64,000 bases of DNA from Fuerstiella sp. (lineage in GTDB: Bacteria > Planctomycetota > Planctomycetia > Planctomycetales > Planctomycetaceae). Of the stretch, positions 59,703 through 64,000 are shown in pieces. The notes beneath the pieces are model-generated. The model had not been told where the DNA came from. It saw nothing but the letters and a program-made list of their open reading frames with translations, and did not search any database. A program made the translations under genes and the position numbers. Position 1 is the first letter of the stretch, and the number at the start of each line of letters is the position of its first letter. The DNA lies in assembly GCA_029941865.1 (NCBI GenBank), contig JAPYTO010000007.1, positions 1 to 64,000 on the forward strand, given 5' to 3'.

Positions 59703-60644
59703 TCATTCCACACCGTCACGGTGAAGATGTCGCCATGCTGGTCCCAGAAAATGCAGCAAATCGGAAGCGATCAGCCCGCGTTCCGACATTTCGGCGGCCG
59801 CCAGGTCGCCCGCCGTGCCGTGCAGGTGAACAGCAAGGGATGCCGCATCAAACAGAGACAGCCCCTGACCGATTTGTGCCGCCATGATTCCGGTCAGGAC
59901 GTCGCCGCTACCTCCCGTTGCCATCCCTGAATTTCCTGTGGAATTCACAAATACGCGATCCCCGTCGGTGACCACCGTACCAGCTCCCTTCAACACCACG
60001 ACAACCTTGTGCTTTGCGGCAAAGTCCCGGGCAACATCTGCGCGGCGGTCCTGGATTTCAGCGATCGAAAGCCCCGTCAACCGCGCGAACTCACCCGGAT
60101 GCGGCGTCACGATGCAGGACGGACTCGAATCCACCAGGCCGAACATCTCGTACTCGGCAACAACATTCAAAGCGTCCGCATCAAGAATTATCGGGCAGGC
60201 TGACTCTCTGAACAACGACAACACAAGATCCGCCACCTGCTTCGACTGCCCCAACCCGGGGCCAACCGCAATCGCATCTTTGCCCGTCAACAACTGACGC
60301 ACGTCATCAACGCCAACGTCAGACAACAGCCCGCTGCCACAACACGGCAGCCCGATCGTCATGTACGATGGTTCGTAGCTGGCAACAATGGCCTGAATCG
60401 ATTTTGGAACGGCCACCGACACCAGCCCCGCCCCGCCCCGCAATGCCGCCGTCGCCGACAGGCAGGCGGCACCACTCATACCGACAGAGCCGCCAATCAC
60501 CAGCACTCGGCCAAATGTCCCCTTGTGACCGTCCACTGCACGGTCCGACACGCTAACCGGACTGGATTCATTCTGCCTTGCCACGTTTCGCCTCCCGTCG
60601 CGCCGAGAATTGTTCAGATTTTGGCGATGGCACTCCGTCACCAC
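59703..60644 (-). CDS. nnrD: ADP-dependent NAD(P)H-hydrate dehydratase
   Basis: KGTFGRVLVIGGSVGMSGAACLSATAALRGGAGLVSVAVP; VTPHPGEFARLTGL; VVLKGAGTVVTDGDRVFVNSTGNSGMATGGSGDVLTGI. Confidence 0.93.
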   Translation of the reverse strand: MVTECHRQNLNNSRRDGRRNVARQNESSPVSVSDRAVDGHKGTFGRVLVIGGSVGMSGAACLSATAALRGGAGLVSVAVPKSIQAIVASYEPSYMTIGLPCCGSGLLSDVGVDDVRQLLTGKDAIAVGPGLGQSKQVADLVLSLFRESACPIILDADALNVVAEYEMFGLVDSSPSCIVTPHPGEFARLTGLSIAEIQDRRADVARDFAAKHKVVVVLKGAGTVVTDGDRVFVNSTGNSGMATGGSGDVLTGIMAAQIGQGLSLFDAASLAVHLHGTAGDLAAAEMSERGLIASDLLHFLGPAWRHLHRDGVE

Positions 60645-61005
60645 AGGCCACGGCTGCCAGCCACAACTTCAACTCGCTTCCCCACCAATCGTGTTCGGAC
60701 CGGCAGGAGCTTCTGATCAGAATCATCTCGTGCTGCGGCCGCCCTGTCACCTCAAACGTGTTTCAATGTGCAGAATCCGGTGACGACTTGACGCAGCACC
60801 GACTTTTGTTCAACTTCACCCTGCTGTGTGCGACAGGTGTCGTCATGAGTGGTTGTGACGTTGGACAGTTACGCAGCCTGGGAACATGGTCCCGAGCTGA
60901 ATCAAATGACTGAACGGGACAATGGTCTACGGTTGAAAACCACAATCCGTAACTGCACGCTGTGCGACCTTATTCAGCGTCTGGCTATTCATTGAAGGTG
61001 TACAA

Positions 61006-62304
61006 ATGCGGACCAGAATTTTCTTTCATGACCATGGCGCGTCGTCGCTCATCAAACGTCTGCCAGCAGTTCTTAGTCTTCTGACGGCTGTTTTCCTGAC
61101 CGCAGTGTCTCATGGCCAGGACAGCTTCCGTCACACGGTGATCTCCAGCAGACGAGCACACAACGACGAATTCTGGAAAGCCGAAGCAGCGAAAGTGACG
61201 CCGGATTGTCAGTATCAGTGGTGGATACAGAAATCCGTACTGAAAGGTGGCCGACAGGAAGGCGTTGACCAGATCATTATCAACAATGGCGTGATGGAAA
61301 TCGTGCTGTGCCCGACCCGAGGCATGGGGATCCTGCAGGTCAGCGCCGGAAACGTCGTGCTGAAGTGGGACAGTCCCGTCAAGGAAATCGTGAACCCGCA
61401 GTTCGTGAATCTCAACAGCCGAGGTGGCCTGGGCTGGCTGGAAGGTTTTAATGAGTTCATGTGTCGCTGCGGACTGGAAAGCAACGGTCATCCGGGCACC
61501 GACAGGTTCATCAACAACGTAGGCGACGAAGCCGAAATGGAACTGACACTGCATGGCAAGATCGCCAACATTCCGGCTCGCAACGTCGAAGTAATTGTGG
61601 ACCGCCAGGCACCATACGCGATACGCATCAAAGGCCAGGTTGACGAAAAACTGCTGTTTGGCCCAAAACTGGAACTGCACACCGAACTCATCGTCATACC
61701 GGGTGAAACGTCCTTTCAACTGGTCGACGAAATTCGAAACGTGGGCGCTCAGGAACAGGAGTTCGAAATTCTGTACCACTCCAACTTCGGCAACCCGCTG
61801 CTGGAAGAAGGTGCACAGGTCGTCGCTTCCGTGAAAAGCGTCAAGCCCTTCAATGAGCACGCGGCTGCCGGACTGGACACATGGAATGTCTATGCCGGAC
61901 CAACCACTGGCTTTGTGGAACAGGTTTATCTGCTGGAACTTAACGGTGACGCACACAACCACACGACAGCGTTGCTGCATAACAGAGCGGCCGACAAGGC
62001 AGCGACGATCAGCTGGTCACTGGATGAACTGCCCTATCTGACAGTGTGGAAAAACACAGGCGCTCTGGCCGATGGTTATGTGACCGGAATTGAACCGGGA
62101 ACGAATTACCCGAATAATCGCAGCGTCGAACGGCAGGCCGGTCGGGTTCCTAAACTGGATCCGGGCGAAAGCCATAAAATGACGCTGAAGTTTGGTTTAC
62201 ACAGCGGTATCGAAGCCGTGGAGGCAGCGATCAATTCCGTCCGGGACATTGGTATTTCCGGTCAGCCGGTTGATGACCCAAAGATTGAAGCGATCAGACG
62301 GTGA
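61006..62304 (+). CDS. DUF4432/aldose-1-epimerase-like exported protein
   Basis: Signal peptide; IINNGVMEIVLCPTRGMGILQVSAGNVVLKWDSPVKEIVNPQFVNL. Confidence 0.72.
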   Translation: MRTRIFFHDHGASSLIKRLPAVLSLLTAVFLTAVSHGQDSFRHTVISSRRAHNDEFWKAEAAKVTPDCQYQWWIQKSVLKGGRQEGVDQIIINNGVMEIVLCPTRGMGILQVSAGNVVLKWDSPVKEIVNPQFVNLNSRGGLGWLEGFNEFMCRCGLESNGHPGTDRFINNVGDEAEMELTLHGKIANIPARNVEVIVDRQAPYAIRIKGQVDEKLLFGPKLELHTELIVIPGETSFQLVDEIRNVGAQEQEFEILYHSNFGNPLLEEGAQVVASVKSVKPFNEHAAAGLDTWNVYAGPTTGFVEQVYLLELNGDAHNHTTALLHNRAADKAATISWSLDELPYLTVWKNTGALADGYVTGIEPGTNYPNNRSVERQAGRVPKLDPGESHKMTLKFGLHSGIEAVEAAINSVRDIGISGQPVDDPKIEAIRR

Positions 62305-63812
62305 GAAACACCGGCAGAGCCGGTGGCACCAGGAAGGCTCCCGGAAGGGAGCCGCAATACAAACTCGAAGCGCCAGCGAGTGAATCTCGTGCAATTGAGA
62401 AACACACTTGCCGACGCTGCATGCCTGCATCAACAGGTGGCCCGCTTCCGCCGGTCTCTACAAAATTGTGCAGCAGATGGAAACATGAATCCGTGATGTC
62501 AGATGCGGCTGTATCCCGACGGTGTTCGATCTGCGGCGTCGCGTCGTTTCTGCTGACGGCAGCAGTTTTCTGTTGCTGGATCGGGCTGCGATTTGGGATG
62601 AATACGCCGCCGTCGTCGACGGGTGACGAATCCAGCTACGATTCAATGGCCTGGGAACTCAGCCGCGGCCACGGATTCGCTGTCGACTACGACGATCCCG
62701 TATTCCGCGCACCGTACGACGAGGCCGCGAAAACGCAACCGGAGCTGTTCACGGTTCCTTCGTCAACGCCGGGGCCGATCGCCTTTCGGCCACCGCTGCT
62801 GTCCACCATCGCCGCTGGCCTGAACGTAGTGTTCGGTCGGCAGTTCTACGCCGTCAGAAGTTTAAACGTGCTGCTGATGGCAGCCACGGCCGGCCTGCTG
62901 GCGTGGTACGTATGCCGCAAAGCAGGATTCGTCACGGCGTTCATTGCGATTACGTTCTTCCTGATCGATGTCAGATCACGCCTGTACGCACGAAGTCTGC
63001 TGACCGAACCGCTGGCGTGTTTCCTGGCGACATTGCTGACGCTGACACTGCTGGGCATCGTCGAACACTCGAATCGCAAACGGCTGATTCTTGCCGGAAT
63101 ATTAACCGGAGCGTCTATGCTGACACGATCAATCGTGGTGCTGTGGTTGCCGGGACTGACGATGTTCGTGTGTTTTGTCGTTCGCCGACTTCATAAACAC
63201 AGCTGGCGTGATGCTGCCGGAAGTACGGCATTGTTTGTTGCCGTCACGCTGGCAGTATTCGCGCCCTGGGGAATACGAAACGTCATGCTGCTGGACAGAT
63301 TCAGTCCGATGGGAACACAAGGTCTGATGGAATTGTCGGCCGGTTACAGCGATGCAGCCTGGGACAACTTTGGCGTATGGCAGAACCTTGGTGCACAGGG
63401 ATTCTTTGCTGCCGTTGACACATCCGGTCTGTCAAACGTCGAAAGCGAACTGGCGATAGCTGAAGTCAGCAGCACAACAGCCGTCGAATGGATCAGCCGC
63501 AATTGGGCAAAATCAGTCCCACTGGCCGGCATGAAGATCTTCAGCGAATTCCGTCCTCACAACGTGGTGGAGTTCATTGTACTGGCATTCGCGATGATTG
63601 GTCTGTTTACCTCAAGCCGGACCGCTGCATTGGTATTCAGTGTACTGCTGGCGACAAATGCATTTTCGGTTGCGTTGACATGGTCCGTGGAAGGCCGTTT
63701 TCTGGTGCCCCAACTATTCATCCTGCACGCGTTGTGCGCCGTGGGCGTTGGGTCCTGTGCACGCGGCCTGAAGTCGGCGTTGAACAAAACAAAACGGTCG
63801 CCGGTGGTATGA
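62301..63812 (+). CDS. ArnT/GT39-like membrane glycosyltransferase
   Basis: Many TM segments, GDESSYDSMAWELSRGHGF motif; real start probably near 62496 (MSDAAVSRR), since the 5' part falls in a dispersed repeat. Confidence 0.75.
   Translation: MRNTGRAGGTRKAPGREPQYKLEAPASESRAIEKHTCRRCMPASTGGPLPPVSTKLCSRWKHESVMSDAAVSRRCSICGVASFLLTAAVFCCWIGLRFGMNTPPSSTGDESSYDSMAWELSRGHGFAVDYDDPVFRAPYDEAAKTQPELFTVPSSTPGPIAFRPPLLSTIAAGLNVVFGRQFYAVRSLNVLLMAATAGLLAWYVCRKAGFVTAFIAITFFLIDVRSRLYARSLLTEPLACFLATLLTLTLLGIVEHSNRKRLILAGILTGASMLTRSIVVLWLPGLTMFVCFVVRRLHKHSWRDAAGSTALFVAVTLAVFAPWGIRNVMLLDRFSPMGTQGLMELSAGYSDAAWDNFGVWQNLGAQGFFAAVDTSGLSNVESELAIAEVSSTTAVEWISRNWAKSVPLAGMKIFSEFRPHNVVEFIVLAFAMIGLFTSSRTAALVFSVLLATNAFSVALTWSVEGRFLVPQLFILHALCAVGVGSCARGLKSALNKTKRSPVV
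62349..62423. repeat. Dispersed repeat copy 1
   Basis: gccgcaatacaaactcgaagcgccagcgagtgaatctcgtgcaattgagaaacacacttgccgacgctgcatg; similar to 63828-63904. Confidence 0.8.
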
Positions 63813-63827
63813 GGGAAGCCGCTGAAA

Positions 63828-63904
63828 GCGGGCCACAATACAAGCTCGACGCGCCAGCGAGTGGGACTCGTGCGTTTGAGAAACGCACTTGCTGACACTG
63901 CGTG
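63828..63904. repeat. Dispersed repeat copy 2
   Basis: gcgggccacaatacaagctcgacgcgccagcgagtgggactcgtgcgtttgagaaacgcacttgctgacactgcgtg. Confidence 0.8.
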
Positions 63905-64000
63905 TTGCTATCAGAAACGGCAAAGACTCATGATTAGCCTCAATTGCGCACGGATTTTTAGGCGGATCGAGCAAACCGTGTGTCTGCCGGAACATCGGCC

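Noticed and set aside
60985-61980. 331-aa minus-strand ORF
   Set aside because: Antisense to the DUF4432-like gene, which has a signal peptide and family motifs

Overview
The window looks like a planctomycete chromosome segment. This is inferred from paired PSCyt1/DUF1549-DUF1553 and DUF1501 genes, many sulfatases, and PQQ-propeller and Ser/Thr kinase families. At the left edge is the end of an array of non-canonical tRNA-like genes: three class-I-shaped 'Leu' tRNAs and a D-armless 'Tyr'. Next come an EPS export locus (SLBB exporter, BY-kinase/chain-length protein, O-antigen ligase with C-terminal repeats), a nucleotidyltransferase toxin-like pair, a sulfatase, gdhA overlapping malic enzyme, and an amidohydrolase. 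These are followed by a PSCyt1/DUF1501 pair, an MFS gene, and a translationally coupled run of four sulfatases with a sialidase and a PhyH dioxygenase. Further right are acs, a truncated radical SAM gene, a scramblase-like gene, DHDPS-family and NhaC genes, an HTH-receiver regulator plus histidine kinase, mnmG, a second PSCyt1/DUF1501 pair, a HEAT-like/pseudo-receiver protein, and proB. The strongest candidate for an undescribed system is the seven-gene same-strand block at about 47.85-59.26 kb. It encodes ExbB, ExbD, an intact Ser/Thr kinase fused to a second ExbD, a TM/PQQ beta-propeller protein, a TPR-like/SBP_bac_5 protein and two unassigned proteins. nnrD, a DUF4432/aldose-epimerase-like gene and a GT39-like gene close the window. 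Several palindromic or dispersed repeats are present, one of them apparently in frame inside a sulfatase. All calls come from reading the sequence and the supplied ORFs; no database search was run.
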